Shown: positions 31,226 to 42,065, counted from the first letter of the stretch. The stretch is DNA of 64,000 bases from an uncultured Bacteroidota bacterium (GCA_913041125.1 CAJWHM010000004.1:27813-91812), one strand, 5' to 3'. Numbers and translations: made by a program. Notes: generated from the letters alone by a model not told the origin.

Positions 31226-31564
31226 ATGAAAAAAATAGAAGCAATTATAAGAAAATCAAAATTTGAAGATGTTAAAGATGCATTACATAGTGTCGAAGTA
31301 AATTTTTTCAGCTACTGGGATGTTACAGGAGTAGGAAATGAAAAAGAGGGTCATGTTTACAGGGGAATCAGTTATAGTACTTCTGAAATTCAAAGGCGTT
31401 TTTTATCTATCGTCGTAAACAATGAATTTGTTCAACCTACCATAGATGCAATTTTAAAATCTGCAGCCACTGATAAAGTTGGTGATGGTAAAATTTTTAT
31501 AACTCCCGTTGAAGAAGCATACCGAATAAGAACAGGCGAAAAGGGGGGGAAATCTCTAAACTAA
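31226..31564 (+). CDS. PII-family signal protein, divergent T-loop
   Basis: MKKIEAIIRKSKFEDVKDAL, GHVYRGISY, KVGDGKIF, YRIRTGEKG; between two amt genes. Confidence 0.93.
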   Translation: MKKIEAIIRKSKFEDVKDALHSVEVNFFSYWDVTGVGNEKEGHVYRGISYSTSEIQRRFLSIVVNNEFVQPTIDAILKSAATDKVGDGKIFITPVEEAYRIRTGEKGGKSLN

Positions 31565-31589
31565 TTAATAAATAAACAATATCAAAATA

Positions 31590-32831
31590 ATGGAAAGTAC
31601 CGCGCTTTTTACTGCTAATAATGTATGGATGATGATCTGTACTGCACTTGTATTTTTTATGCACTTAGGATTCTCATTTTTAGAGATTGGCCTAACTCGA
31701 CAAAAAAATACAGTAAATATTCTATTTAAAAACTTTTTTGTAATTACTATAGGACTCCTTCTCTATGCAATCGGAGGGTTCAACTTAATGTACCCTGGAT
31801 TTGAAGAGGGTGCAACAGGTTTTCTGAAATTTGCTGGTTTTGGAATTACAGCTCCAGAAGGAGGAATGACCGAACAATATGCATCAAGTGGTTACACATG
31901 GTGGACAGATTTTCTGTTTCAAGGTATGTTCGCTGCAACTGCAGCAACAATTGTTTCGGGAGCTGTAGCTGAAAGAATTAAACTAAAAAGTTTTATGCTT
32001 TTTACAATATTTTATGTAGGAATTGTCTACCCTATTATAGGATCATGGAAATGGGGTGGTGGATTTTTAGACCAATGGGGCTTCTATGACTTTGCTGGTT
32101 CAACACTAGTACATTCTGTTGGAGGATGGGCAGCTTTAATTGCGGTTTATCTTCTTGGAGCTCGCATAGGTAAATTTGGAGATGATGGTAAGTCTAAGGC
32201 AATACCTGGCCACAACATTCCTCTTGCTGCAGCAGGAGTTTTAATTCTTTGGCTTGGATGGTTCGGATTTAATGGCGGATCTGTTTTGTCCGCTGATCCA
32301 GAATTAACATCACTAACACTTGTAACAACTTGTTTAGCTGCTGCTGCAGGTGGTGTAACTTCAAGTATTGTTTCAAATTTATTATACAAAAATTATGACC
32401 TAACTATGTTTATGAATGGCGTCTTGGGAGGACTTGTTGGGATTACAGCTGGCGCAGATCAAATGAGTCCTACTGACGCTATACTAATTGGTATAATCGC
32501 TGGTGTCATAATCGTTTTTGGAATTGCTCTTATTGACAGATTAAAACTAGACGATCCTGTTGGTGCAATTGCTGTTCATTTAATTTGTGGAATTTGGGGG
32601 ACTTTAGCAGTTGGTGTTTTTGGAGCCATGGCAAGTCTAGATCAATTTTTAGTACAATTGATTGGAGTGGGAATTATTGGAGCTTTTTCAGTTATCACCT
32701 CTCTTACAATTTTATATCTCATAAAGAAAACACTGGGATTAAGGGTAGAAAAAGATGAAGAGCTTAAAGGCCTTGATTTGTCAGAACACGGAATGGATGC
32801 TTATGCAGATTTTCGTCTAAATCAACATTAA
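31590..32831 (+). CDS. amt: Ammonium transporter (Amt2)
   Basis: FFMHLGFSFLEIGLTRQKNTVNILFKN, DFAGSTLVHSVGG, AIAVHLICGIWGT. Confidence 0.97.
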   Translation: MESTALFTANNVWMMICTALVFFMHLGFSFLEIGLTRQKNTVNILFKNFFVITIGLLLYAIGGFNLMYPGFEEGATGFLKFAGFGITAPEGGMTEQYASSGYTWWTDFLFQGMFAATAATIVSGAVAERIKLKSFMLFTIFYVGIVYPIIGSWKWGGGFLDQWGFYDFAGSTLVHSVGGWAALIAVYLLGARIGKFGDDGKSKAIPGHNIPLAAAGVLILWLGWFGFNGGSVLSADPELTSLTLVTTCLAAAAGGVTSSIVSNLLYKNYDLTMFMNGVLGGLVGITAGADQMSPTDAILIGIIAGVIIVFGIALIDRLKLDDPVGAIAVHLICGIWGTLAVGVFGAMASLDQFLVQLIGVGIIGAFSVITSLTILYLIKKTLGLRVEKDEELKGLDLSEHGMDAYADFRLNQH

Positions 32832-32866
32832 AATTCATGACTTAATTATCAATCCTTCTTAATAAT

Positions 32867-32896
32867 AACCTCCCTAAACTATGGGAGGTTTTTTTG
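32867..32896 (+). terminator. Rho-independent terminator after amt2
   Basis: AACCTCCC-n8-GGGAGGTTTTTTTG. Confidence 0.85.
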
Positions 32897-32918
32897 TTTA
32901 TATTAGAAAAAAATTATT

Positions 32919-34481
32919 ATGCGTAACATATTATTTCTAGTTTCATTACTATTTTCTTTATCTACTAATTCACAAAATAAATTAACAGCTGCAGAAGGTC
33001 CCTACAATCACTTAATTATAAGAGGTGCAACTTTAATTAATGGAAATGGAGCTCCTCCTATTGGCCCTGTTGATATTAGTGTTGAAAATAATAAAATCAC
33101 TTCAATAGACGTTGTAGGATATCCAGGTGTAGATATTGATGAATCAAAAAGACCTAAGCTTAAAAATGGTGGAAAAGAAATTAATGCAAATGGAATGTAT
33201 GTGTTACCTGGATTTATTGATATGCATGGCCATATTGGTGGTGAACCTCAAGGTGCTGAATGGGACTATGTATTTAAACTCTGGTTAGCCCATGGAATCA
33301 CAACTATTCGTGAACCTAGTGGAAGGGGAATAAAATATGCTGTAGACCTGAAAAAAAGAAGTAAAAAAAATGAAATAATTGCACCAAGGATATTGGCATA
33401 TACTGGCTTTGGACAAGGAAATAAAAGCCCTATAAGTAATGAAGAACAGGCAAGGGAGTGGGTACGCCAAAATGCAAAAAATGGAGCAGATGGAATAAAG
33501 TTTTTTGGTGCTGAGCCAGAGATTATGAAAGCAGCACTAGACGAGAATAAAAAACTAGGTTTAAGATCTGCATGTCACCATGCCCAACTAAGTGTAGCTA
33601 GATGGAATGTTTTAAATTCTGCCAGGGCAGGACTTACTACTATGGAACATTGGTATGGACTTCCTGAGGCCTTATTTGAAGATAGAACAGTTCAAGATTA
33701 TCCTTTAGATTATAACTACCAAAATGAACAACATAGATTTGGAGAAGCAGGAAAACTTTGGAAACAGGCAGCAGCACCATATTCAGATCATTGGAACAAA
33801 GTTATGAATGAATTAATTGACCTAGACTTTACTATAGTACCCACATTTAATATTTATGAAGCTAGCAGAGATTTACACAGGGCGAGAAGAGCTGAATGGC
33901 ACGAAGATTATACACTACCATCTCTATGGCGTTTTTATCAACCAAGTAAAATATCTCATGGATCTTATTGGCATTTTTGGGGGACTGAAGAAGAAGTCGC
34001 TTGGAAAGAAAATTATAAGTTATGGATGACATTCATAAATGAATATAAAAATAGAGGAGGAAGAATATGTACGGGCTCAGACTCAGGTTTCATTTTTCAA
34101 CTTTATGGATTTGCATACATTAGAGAAATGGAACTCTTAAGAGAAGCTGGATTCCATCCGCTAGAAATAATAAGAGCTGCAACCCTTAATGGCGCCGAAG
34201 CTTTAGGAATAGATGATCAAACTGGATCTATCGAAATAGGTAAAAGTGCTGATTTTGTAATCATTGAGGAAAACCCTTTAGAAAACTTTAAAGTTCTTTA
34301 CGGTACAGGCGCAATTAAACTTACTGATGATAACGAGGTTATTAGGGTTGGAGGAGTGAAACATACAATCAGACAGGGAGTAATTTACGATTCAAAGAAA
34401 CTTCTTTCTGAAGTCAAACAAATGGTAAAAAAAGCTAAAAACAAAGAAGATTTTAAGATTAAACAACCTGGAAAACAGTAA
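32919..34481 (+). CDS. Secreted amidohydrolase-family protein
   Basis: Signal peptide; LPGFIDMHGHIGG, ICTGSDSGF, GSIEIGKSADFVII. Confidence 0.92.
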   Translation: MRNILFLVSLLFSLSTNSQNKLTAAEGPYNHLIIRGATLINGNGAPPIGPVDISVENNKITSIDVVGYPGVDIDESKRPKLKNGGKEINANGMYVLPGFIDMHGHIGGEPQGAEWDYVFKLWLAHGITTIREPSGRGIKYAVDLKKRSKKNEIIAPRILAYTGFGQGNKSPISNEEQAREWVRQNAKNGADGIKFFGAEPEIMKAALDENKKLGLRSACHHAQLSVARWNVLNSARAGLTTMEHWYGLPEALFEDRTVQDYPLDYNYQNEQHRFGEAGKLWKQAAAPYSDHWNKVMNELIDLDFTIVPTFNIYEASRDLHRARRAEWHEDYTLPSLWRFYQPSKISHGSYWHFWGTEEEVAWKENYKLWMTFINEYKNRGGRICTGSDSGFIFQLYGFAYIREMELLREAGFHPLEIIRAATLNGAEALGIDDQTGSIEIGKSADFVIIEENPLENFKVLYGTGAIKLTDDNEVIRVGGVKHTIRQGVIYDSKKLLSEVKQMVKKAKNKEDFKIKQPGKQ

Positions 34482-34484
34482 TAT

Positions 34485-35273
34485 TTATTCAAAATCTTTA
34501 TTCTCCAAGAGGAAATATAAAGATGTATCATTAAATTTATCTGGCTGATCAATATTAACAACATGACCCGTTTTCGAAAATGTTATTAAGGAAGAATTTG
34601 GATGTTTTTTTATCATTTTTTTTACAAAGGGTAAGAACATATAGTCTTCTTTTCCCATTATATATAAGATTTGTGTTGAAACCTTATAATTTCTTATTTT
34701 TTCTAATAATGGAAAAATCTTGTTAGTCAATTTATACCAACGTTTAAATTCTTTTTGCGATATCTTTTTTGCCTCTCTAATAAAAAGTGCTCTAGATTTT
34801 CTATGCTTTCTATATGGCATAACTACGTATGCAAAAAATGTGTAAATCCAAATAAATGGAAGTATACTTTGTGTTAGTTTACCCATTAACATCAAAAATT
34901 TTGATTGTAAATTCAGATTTAAAATTGCACCACCTAAAATTATTTTTTCCACTCGGTTTTGATGATTAAACAACATTTTTTGAATTAATATACTCCCTAA
35001 AGAAATTCCAACAAAATGCGATTTTTTTATTTTAACATAATCCAATACTTCAATTATATCAAATACAAGGTCATCAAAGGTATATACTGTCCCATCTGGT
35101 GATGGAGCTGATCTTCCATGACCTCTCAAGTCAATCAATAATACGTTAAAATATTTTTTAAAAAAACGAACTTGATTAAACCAAATTGAAGAACTACCTC
35201 CAGCACCATGGATAAATGTAATCCATTTTTGAGAACTTTTTTCAGAAGAATATATCGTGTGGTATAACATCAA
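34485..35273 (-). CDS. Alpha/beta hydrolase
   Basis: FIHGAGGSSSIW, DLRGHGRS, HFVGISLGSILIQ. Confidence 0.92.
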   Translation of the reverse strand: MMLYHTIYSSEKSSQKWITFIHGAGGSSSIWFNQVRFFKKYFNVLLIDLRGHGRSAPSPDGTVYTFDDLVFDIIEVLDYVKIKKSHFVGISLGSILIQKMLFNHQNRVEKIILGGAILNLNLQSKFLMLMGKLTQSILPFIWIYTFFAYVVMPYRKHRKSRALFIREAKKISQKEFKRWYKLTNKIFPLLEKIRNYKVSTQILYIMGKEDYMFLPFVKKMIKKHPNSSLITFSKTGHVVNIDQPDKFNDTSLYFLLENKDFE

Positions 35274-36097
35274 ATGATTCCAGCTGATTTTAAATAATCT
35301 TCCATTTCTAATTGTAAAATTTTTGCCTTTTCAGCTGCTGCAATATCAAAATCATTCTTATCAGATGCATAAATAATTCCTCTTGAAGAATTAACTATAA
35401 GTCCACATTGTGAATTTAATCCAAAAGTTGCTACATCTCTCAAACTTCCTCCTTGTGCACCTACACCTGGAACTAAGAGAAATGAATTAGGTACGAGCTT
35501 ACGAATTGATTTTAAAGATTCGGATTTTGTAGCTCCAACAACATACATTAGATTTTCTGAGTTATCCCACTGTTGACTTAATTTCAAAATTTTTTCAAAA
35601 AGTAATAAATCATTTTCTTTGGAATATTGAAAGTCTTTAGCGCTTGGATTAGAGGTTAAAGCCAATAGAATAGTATGTTTATTTTCGTATTCTAAGAAAG
35701 GTGAAATAGCATCCTTTCCAATGTATGGGGCAATAGTTATTGCATCATAACCAAAAGTCTCGAAATAAACTTTAGCATATCGGGCTGCTGTATTTCCAAT
35801 ATCACCTCTTTTTGCATCCGCTATTGTAAAATGATCAGGATATCTATCATTTAAATAATCAGTAACCTTTTTAAATGATTTCCAGCCCTCTACACCATAA
35901 GCTTCAAAAAAGGCTAAATTAGGTTTATACGCTACAGCATATGTATGTGTTGAGTCAATAATTGCCTTTGAAAATGAAAAAATTGGGTCTTCCTTTTCCA
36001 ATAAATGTTTTGGAATTTTTTCTAAATCAACGTCTAATCCAACACATAGAAAAGATTTCTTTTCTTTTATTTTTTGAAAAAGAAATTCATTGGTCAT
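35270..36097 (-). CDS. pyrF: Orotidine-5'-phosphate decarboxylase (long, type 2)
   Basis: [41 protein letters not shown]. Confidence 0.97.
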   Translation of the reverse strand: MTNEFLFQKIKEKKSFLCVGLDVDLEKIPKHLLEKEDPIFSFSKAIIDSTHTYAVAYKPNLAFFEAYGVEGWKSFKKVTDYLNDRYPDHFTIADAKRGDIGNTAARYAKVYFETFGYDAITIAPYIGKDAISPFLEYENKHTILLALTSNPSAKDFQYSKENDLLLFEKILKLSQQWDNSENLMYVVGATKSESLKSIRKLVPNSFLLVPGVGAQGGSLRDVATFGLNSQCGLIVNSSRGIIYASDKNDFDIAAAEKAKILQLEMEDYLKSAGII

Positions 36098-37170
36098 AAC
36101 ACTTCTCCCGACTCTTTTAGTTTTTCAGTATTTTGATATAACTGTATTTCATCAATTATTTTTTGGATATCTCCGTTTATAAAATTATTAAGATCGTATA
36201 AAGTTACTCCTATCCTGTGATCCGTTACTCTTCCTTGTGGATAGTTATATGTTCTAATTTTTGCAGATCTATCTCCCGAAGAAACTAAAGAGTTTCTTTT
36301 TTCAGAATCTGAGGCTAATTTTTTTGAAAGCTCTAATTCATATAATCTAGATCGTAATACTTTAAGCGCCTTATCTTTATTTTTGTGTTGGGATTTTTGA
36401 TCTTGACATTGTGCAACGATTCCCGTAGGTTCATGAGTTAAACGAACAGCAGAATATGTTGTGTTAACAGATTGACCTCCAGGACCAGATGAACAAAAAT
36501 AGTCAATGCGAACTTCATTCATGTCAATATCAATATCAAATTCCTCAGCTTCGGGCAATACCATGACAGTAGCGGCTGAAGTATGAACTCTTCCTTGAGT
36601 TTCTGTTTGTGGAACACGCTGCACTCTGTGAACACCAGATTCATATTTTAGTGTACCGTAGACATCTTCTCCAGATATTTCAAATATTACCTCTTTAAAT
36701 CCACCTGCTGTGCCCTCACTAGAATCGACTAAACTAATACTCCAATTATTAGACTGACAATATTTTAGATACATTCTGTAAAGATCACCAGCAAATATAC
36801 TTGCCTCGTCACCTCCAGTACCTGCTCTAATTTCCATCACAACATTTTTTGAGTCCTCCGGATCTTTAGGTATTAACAAAAATTTTATTTCTTCTTCTAA
36901 GCTAGGTAAGTCTTGTTTAGAAGTCTCTAACTCCATTTTAGCCATCATAATCATTTCTTCATCAGATTCTTCTTTTATAATTGATTCAGCCTCTTGAATA
37001 TTTGATAAAAGATTTTTGTATACTTTAATTTTTTCAATTAGAATAGAAAGGTCCTTGTATTCTTTATTTAACTGAATATACTTTTTTTGATCTGCAATTA
37101 TATCTGGTTGAATAATTAAGTCCGAGACTTCATCAAATCTTTGCTGTACTATTTGAAGTTTTTCTAACAT
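36094..37170 (-). CDS. prfA: Peptide chain release factor 1
   Basis: [41 protein letters not shown]. Confidence 0.98.
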   Translation of the reverse strand: MLEKLQIVQQRFDEVSDLIIQPDIIADQKKYIQLNKEYKDLSILIEKIKVYKNLLSNIQEAESIIKEESDEEMIMMAKMELETSKQDLPSLEEEIKFLLIPKDPEDSKNVVMEIRAGTGGDEASIFAGDLYRMYLKYCQSNNWSISLVDSSEGTAGGFKEVIFEISGEDVYGTLKYESGVHRVQRVPQTETQGRVHTSAATVMVLPEAEEFDIDIDMNEVRIDYFCSSGPGGQSVNTTYSAVRLTHEPTGIVAQCQDQKSQHKNKDKALKVLRSRLYELELSKKLASDSEKRNSLVSSGDRSAKIRTYNYPQGRVTDHRIGVTLYDLNNFINGDIQKIIDEIQLYQNTEKLKESGEVL

Positions 37171-37212
37171 CAGACAACAAATTTACAAATTGTTAAAGTA
37201 TTTTAACTTGGT

Positions 37213-37755
37213 TTATTTATTTAAGACAATGTTATAATTAATCTCTAACAAGTCGTCTATTTTAATACTTAAAAAAGAAGGAAGTTTAATTTTAAAGTCT
37301 GTAGGCTTAATATAAAAAATTCCATTTAATTCTAATCTAGTTTTTCCTGATTTTAAATCAGCTTCAACTTCTTTATTTATCTTAATTCCGTGAAAATCAA
37401 AACTACCATATATATATGCTTTTTTATCAATAATTTTAATTTTATCAGAATAAAATTTTATTTCTGGAAATTTTATAGCATCTAATATCTCCATTGCGTG
37501 GGCATCTCTGCCTGAGTTATTGCTGTCAAAGTCACGAACATAAATTAAAATTGCCAGTTTATCTAGATTCTCTTGTTTAGCATCTGGAACTCCTACTCCA
37601 TAAATTTTATTATTTGACCCTTCCCAAGAATGAAGTATATGATTCCCTTTATATGTTATTGAGGATTCGTTTGAGTTTACTTTCCACTGTAAATTTTGAC
37701 CAATACATAAAAAAGGAAAAATTGTGAATATAAATAAGATAAGTTTTACTTTCAT
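37213..37755 (-). CDS. YceI-like periplasmic protein
   Basis: Signal peptide; SITYKGNHILHSWEG, FDFHGIKINKEVEADLK. Confidence 0.75.
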   Translation of the reverse strand: MKVKLILFIFTIFPFLCIGQNLQWKVNSNESSITYKGNHILHSWEGSNNKIYGVGVPDAKQENLDKLAILIYVRDFDSNNSGRDAHAMEILDAIKFPEIKFYSDKIKIIDKKAYIYGSFDFHGIKINKEVEADLKSGKTRLELNGIFYIKPTDFKIKLPSFLSIKIDDLLEINYNIVLNK

Positions 37756-37758
37756 AAT

Positions 37759-38367
37759 TTAAAATTTAAATACCATTATAGCTGCGGCAAAACTTCCAAC
37801 TGCAGTGTAGGCGGCGTATTTGTGTATTTTTCTATTTTTATTTTTGAAAAAATTCGTGGCTATCATTGCTGAAAAGTGAAGAGAGGCCAAATATTTATGA
37901 GCTTTTATTGAGTTTAAACCTTTATATTTTTTATTTATTAATGGTGGAGGTGAAAAAAGAGACAAGCCAGCCCCTGTAAAATAACTAACTGAAGTTAAAT
38001 TTCCGATAGTTTTGTGCGCATTATATCTATCAATGTTCCAATTTTTGTAAAGTTTACCGCCCAAGAATCCCTGTGTTATCATCCCAGCTAAAGTCACAAA
38101 GCCAATTATTTGATGGGTCTTTAACATGACTCTTCTTAATTTTAATTCTTTTTGACGTTGTTCCTGATTAAGAGGTGACAGGTTTATCTTCCTTAATAAA
38201 CCGTTTTCCCCCCAAAATAATTTTTGGGTAAAAACCATCCTTTTAGGTAAAAGAGAAATATCCACTTCACTTTCAAGTCTTAAATCACTAAATATGTCTT
38301 TTTCTTGCCCAAAAATTAAAGATGAAATTAGGGTAAAAAAAATTATATGAAGTATCCTTTTAAGCAC
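37759..38367 (-). CDS. His-rich polytopic membrane protein, cytochrome b561-like candidate
   Basis: Signal peptide then 4-5 hydrophobic helices with KTHQ, NAHK, KAHKYLASLHFS, IHKY; adjacent to the YceI-like gene. Confidence 0.55.
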   Translation of the reverse strand: MLKRILHIIFFTLISSLIFGQEKDIFSDLRLESEVDISLLPKRMVFTQKLFWGENGLLRKINLSPLNQEQRQKELKLRRVMLKTHQIIGFVTLAGMITQGFLGGKLYKNWNIDRYNAHKTIGNLTSVSYFTGAGLSLFSPPPLINKKYKGLNSIKAHKYLASLHFSAMIATNFFKNKNRKIHKYAAYTAVGSFAAAIMVFKF

Positions 38368-38514
38368 TCAGTAAATTAAAAAAAACTAATTAAAAATTTT
38401 CGTAACAAAATACTTAATCCGAATATAATTATAATAAAAAATTATAATGACAAATAAGTTTTAAATTACTTTGGCCAATCTTAAATAGTAATTGAAATAA
38501 GACTTATAAGAAAA

Positions 38515-39687
38515 TCATTCAGGATAAACATATCTTCCATATGGTGTTACGAGTGTTAATTTTTTGCTTTTAGAATTTTCAACAACCCCTATAATTTTTG
38601 CTTCAACGGAAAATGATTTTGAAATTTTAATTATTTCATCTGCTATTGAATGGTTTACATATATTTCCATTCTGTGTCCCATGTTAAAAACTTGATACAT
38701 TTCTCTTGCAGATGTTTTTGATTCGTTTTTGATTAACTCAAATAGAGGTGGTATTTCAAATAAGTTGTCTTTAACAATATGCAAATTGTCAATAAAATGT
38801 AAAATTTTAGTTTGAGCTCCACCACTGCAGTGTATGATTCCATGAATAGATTCTCTACCAATATTGTCAAAGATTTTTTTAATAATTGGTGCATAAGTTC
38901 TAGTCGGTGACAAAACTAATTTTCCTATATCTACTGGAACTCCTTCAAGAAAATCTGTGAGTTTACGAGTTCCTGAATAAACTAAATCATCTGGAATACT
39001 TGAATCAAAACTTTCTGGATATTTCTGTTTTAAATATTTAGCAAATATATCGTGTCTTGCAGAGGTTAAACCATTGCTCCCCATCCCTCCATTGTATTCT
39101 TTCTCATAAGAAGCTTGTCCTGAGGAAGAAAGTCCAACTATAACATCATCTTTTTGAATTTTAGAATTATCTATAATGTCTTTTCTCAAAATTCTTGCAG
39201 TAACTGTTGAATCAACAATTATTGTCCTTACTAAATCTCCAACATCAGCTGTCTCACCTCCAGTACTATGAATTGAAATTCCTAAGTTTCTTAAATTCTC
39301 TAAAAAAGTCTCTGTTCCTTCTATTATAGCCTTAATTACTTCTCCAGGAACATGTTTTTTATTTCTTCCAATTGTTGATGACAATAGAATGTCTTTTGTA
39401 ACACCCACACACAAAAGATCATCCAAATTCATAATTATGGCATCTTGGGCAATTCCATTCCAAACAGAAATATCTCCTGTTTCTTTCCAATACATGTAAG
39501 CTAATGATGATTTAGTCCCTGCTCCGTCAGCATGCATAACAATAGCGTGATCTTCGCTTGAAGTTAAATTATCAGGAACAATTTTGCAAAATGCACGGGG
39601 GTATAATCCTTTATCAATATTTCTTATTGCATTATGTACGTCTTCTTTTTGAGCTGAAACTCCTCTTCGGTTGTAAAGATTTGACAT
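38515..39687 (-). CDS. purM: Phosphoribosylformylglycinamidine cyclo-ligase (PurM-like)
   Basis: HADGAGTKSSLAYMYW, STGGETADVGDLVRTI, GMGSNGLTSARHD, HCSGGAQTKILHF. Confidence 0.9.
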   Translation of the reverse strand: MSNLYNRRGVSAQKEDVHNAIRNIDKGLYPRAFCKIVPDNLTSSEDHAIVMHADGAGTKSSLAYMYWKETGDISVWNGIAQDAIIMNLDDLLCVGVTKDILLSSTIGRNKKHVPGEVIKAIIEGTETFLENLRNLGISIHSTGGETADVGDLVRTIIVDSTVTARILRKDIIDNSKIQKDDVIVGLSSSGQASYEKEYNGGMGSNGLTSARHDIFAKYLKQKYPESFDSSIPDDLVYSGTRKLTDFLEGVPVDIGKLVLSPTRTYAPIIKKIFDNIGRESIHGIIHCSGGAQTKILHFIDNLHIVKDNLFEIPPLFELIKNESKTSAREMYQVFNMGHRMEIYVNHSIADEIIKISKSFSVEAKIIGVVENSKSKKLTLVTPYGRYVYPE

Positions 39688-39979
39688 AAATGATCTTTTT
39701 ACAAAAATAATTTAAATGTACAGAGTTTCTATAAACATGTATTTTAATTATCAACTATCAATTACAAATTTTTTATTTTAATTAATACTAAAAACATGCA
39801 ATAATTTGTGATATTAAATATTGAATTTTTTTCTATGTTTTTAAAAAAAAATGAAGATTATTAAATTTTTACTATAAAAAAATAGAAGTTTAATAAAAAT
39901 AGTTTATTGTTAATTTCTTTACTTCTTTATTTTAAAAGGTTAATTAAAGAAAAATTAATTTAGTTAAAAATAAATAATT

Positions 39980-40981
39980 ATGAGCAAAACAAAACTTGAG
40001 TATATATGGCTTGATGGATACAAGCCAACAGCGAACTTGAGAAGTAAAACAAAAATAGTAGAGGATTTTGGAGGCAAATTATCTGACTGCCCAATGTGGT
40101 CTTTTGATGGTAGTTCCACTAGACAAGCTGAGGGTGGATCTTCGGACTGTTTATTAAAACCAGTTGCAGTATATCCAGATCCAGTAAGAAAAAATGCTTT
40201 CCTTGTTATGACAGAGGTCTTAAATGCCGATGGCACACCTCACGAATCAAACGGAAGAGCTACAATAGACGACGATGATAACGATTTTTGGTTTGGATTT
40301 GAACAAGAATATTTTTTGTGGGATCCTGAAACAAATTTACCATTAGGTTTCCCAAAAGATCAAACTCCACAGGGCCAATTCTACTGCTCTGTTGGTGGAA
40401 AAAACGCTTTCGGAAGAGATATTATGGATGAACATTTAGATATATGCTTAGAGGCTGGAATCAATGTTGAAGGAACAAACGCGGAAGTTGCTGCAGGTCA
40501 ATGGGAATTTCAAACTTTTGCTAAGGGTGCAAAACAAGCAGGAGATGAAATGTGGGTTGCAAGATACTTGCTCGAAAGAACAGCTGAAAACTACGGGCTA
40601 GCAATCGAATATCATCCAAAACCTCTTGGTGATACAGATTGGAATGGTTCCGGAATGCATGCAAATTTTTCAAACGAGACTTTAAGAACTTGTGGTTCTA
40701 AAGACACTTATGAGAAAATATGTGAAGCGTTTAGACCTGTTGTAAAAGAGCACATTGATGTCTACGGTGCTTATAATGATCAAAGATTAACAGGCCAACA
40801 CGAAACCCAATCAATTGATGAATTTAGTTTTGGGGTTTCAGATAGAGGAGCATCTATAAGAATTCCAATAATGACAGTAGAAAATGGATGGAAAGGTTGG
40901 TTAGAAGATAGAAGACCAGCGTCGAATGGTGATCCCTACAAAATTGCAGCTAGAATTATAAAGACAGTTAAATCAGCTTAA
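39980..40981 (+). CDS. Glutamine synthetase type II (beta-grasp)
   Basis: YIWLDGYKPTANLRSKTKIV, WSFDGSSTRQAEGGSSD, GFEQEYFL, NGSGMHANFSNE, DRGASIRIP. Confidence 0.96.
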   Translation: MSKTKLEYIWLDGYKPTANLRSKTKIVEDFGGKLSDCPMWSFDGSSTRQAEGGSSDCLLKPVAVYPDPVRKNAFLVMTEVLNADGTPHESNGRATIDDDDNDFWFGFEQEYFLWDPETNLPLGFPKDQTPQGQFYCSVGGKNAFGRDIMDEHLDICLEAGINVEGTNAEVAAGQWEFQTFAKGAKQAGDEMWVARYLLERTAENYGLAIEYHPKPLGDTDWNGSGMHANFSNETLRTCGSKDTYEKICEAFRPVVKEHIDVYGAYNDQRLTGQHETQSIDEFSFGVSDRGASIRIPIMTVENGWKGWLEDRRPASNGDPYKIAARIIKTVKSA

Positions 40982-40984
40982 AAA

Positions 40985-41014
40985 AAAACTCTCCTTAATT
41001 GGAGAGTTTTTTTT
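40985..41014. terminator. Bidirectional rho-independent terminator
   Basis: AAAACTCTCC-TTAATT-GGAGAGTTTTTTTT between convergent genes. Confidence 0.85.
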
Positions 41015-41948
41015 AAAATAACCTCGCTATATAAAATATATAAAATAAAATAAGTATTATTCCTTCCTGTCTACCAAATTTCATTTTGTTTGGAAAAAAA
41101 ACAAGAGGTAATAATAATATTGCTATTGCCAGCATCCAAACCAAGTCACTAGTAATTAATTTTTCATCCATAATATATATTGGTGATAAAATGGCTGTTA
41201 TTCCTATAACACCCAGCATATCAAATATATTTGAACCAATTAGATTCCCAATAGAAATTTTTTCCTCTTTATTTATAATCGCGATGATAGAAGTTGATAG
41301 TTCTGGAATACTTGTACCAAATGCAATTATAGAAACGCTAATTATTCTTTCACTTACACCTAATTTTGATGCCAAAGAAATTGCACCTTTTATTAGAACT
41401 TCAGATCCTAACCACAAAAGAAATCCTCCCAATACAATTAAATAGAATATTTTAATATATTTTTTATTTACCCTATTGTCAAATACCTCTTCATCTACTA
41501 ATCTATTCTTTTGAAAAAATAAAATAAAAAACAAATATATTATTAGTACAGCTATCATTATTATTCCTTCTTCAAGCGATAAAAAATTTCCTGTCTTCAG
41601 AAAATAATAAAATAAAAGAGTAATTAGCATCATGATTGGCCAATCAAACTTATAAAATACTTTATCAATTTTAATTGGGGATAATAAAACTACTATACCC
41701 ATTACAAATGCTATATTGGCTATGTTTGAACCTACAATGTTGCCTAAAGCAAGGTCTGGATATCCCATCAATGCTGACTTCACACTTACCACTAATTCAG
41801 GAGCTGAGGTAGCAAAAGAAACTACTGTCATGCCAATAATAAACTTTGGTATTTTTAGATTTATTGAAATAGCTAAGGAACCATCAAAAAGATACTCGCC
41901 TCCTTTTATTAGGAAAAATAAACCTATAATTATAGCAAAAAAATCCAT
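41013..41948 (-). CDS. Calcium/sodium antiporter (CaCA family)
   Basis: Two inverted repeats with SFATSAPELVVS and AFGTSIPELSTS. Confidence 0.95.
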   Translation of the reverse strand: MDFFAIIIGLFFLIKGGEYLFDGSLAISINLKIPKFIIGMTVVSFATSAPELVVSVKSALMGYPDLALGNIVGSNIANIAFVMGIVVLLSPIKIDKVFYKFDWPIMMLITLLFYYFLKTGNFLSLEEGIIMIAVLIIYLFFILFFQKNRLVDEEVFDNRVNKKYIKIFYLIVLGGFLLWLGSEVLIKGAISLASKLGVSERIISVSIIAFGTSIPELSTSIIAIINKEEKISIGNLIGSNIFDMLGVIGITAILSPIYIMDEKLITSDLVWMLAIAILLLPLVFFPNKMKFGRQEGIILILFYIFYIARLF

Positions 41949-42045
41949 ACTCTAATTGATTGCAAGTTACGTCTAAGTTTTTTAATTACTTAATTTTTGA
42001 TACGAAAACGAAAATATATTAAATAAGGCTAAATCAGAAATTCGC

Positions 42046-42053
42046 TATATTTG
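42046..42053 (+). promoter_or_regulatory. TATATTTG -7 box of tRNA-Arg
   Basis: Matches Bacteroidota TAnnTTTG consensus, 12 nt before the tRNA; same octamer precedes tRNA-Pro and ompA. Confidence 0.6.
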
Positions 42054-42065
42054 TCAACCTAATAA

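Noticed and set aside
39688-39979. Gap upstream of glutamine synthetase as a glutamine riboswitch or sigma-54 promoter
   Set aside because: No recognisable glnA-type aptamer core and no TGGCAC-N5-TTGCA sequence found
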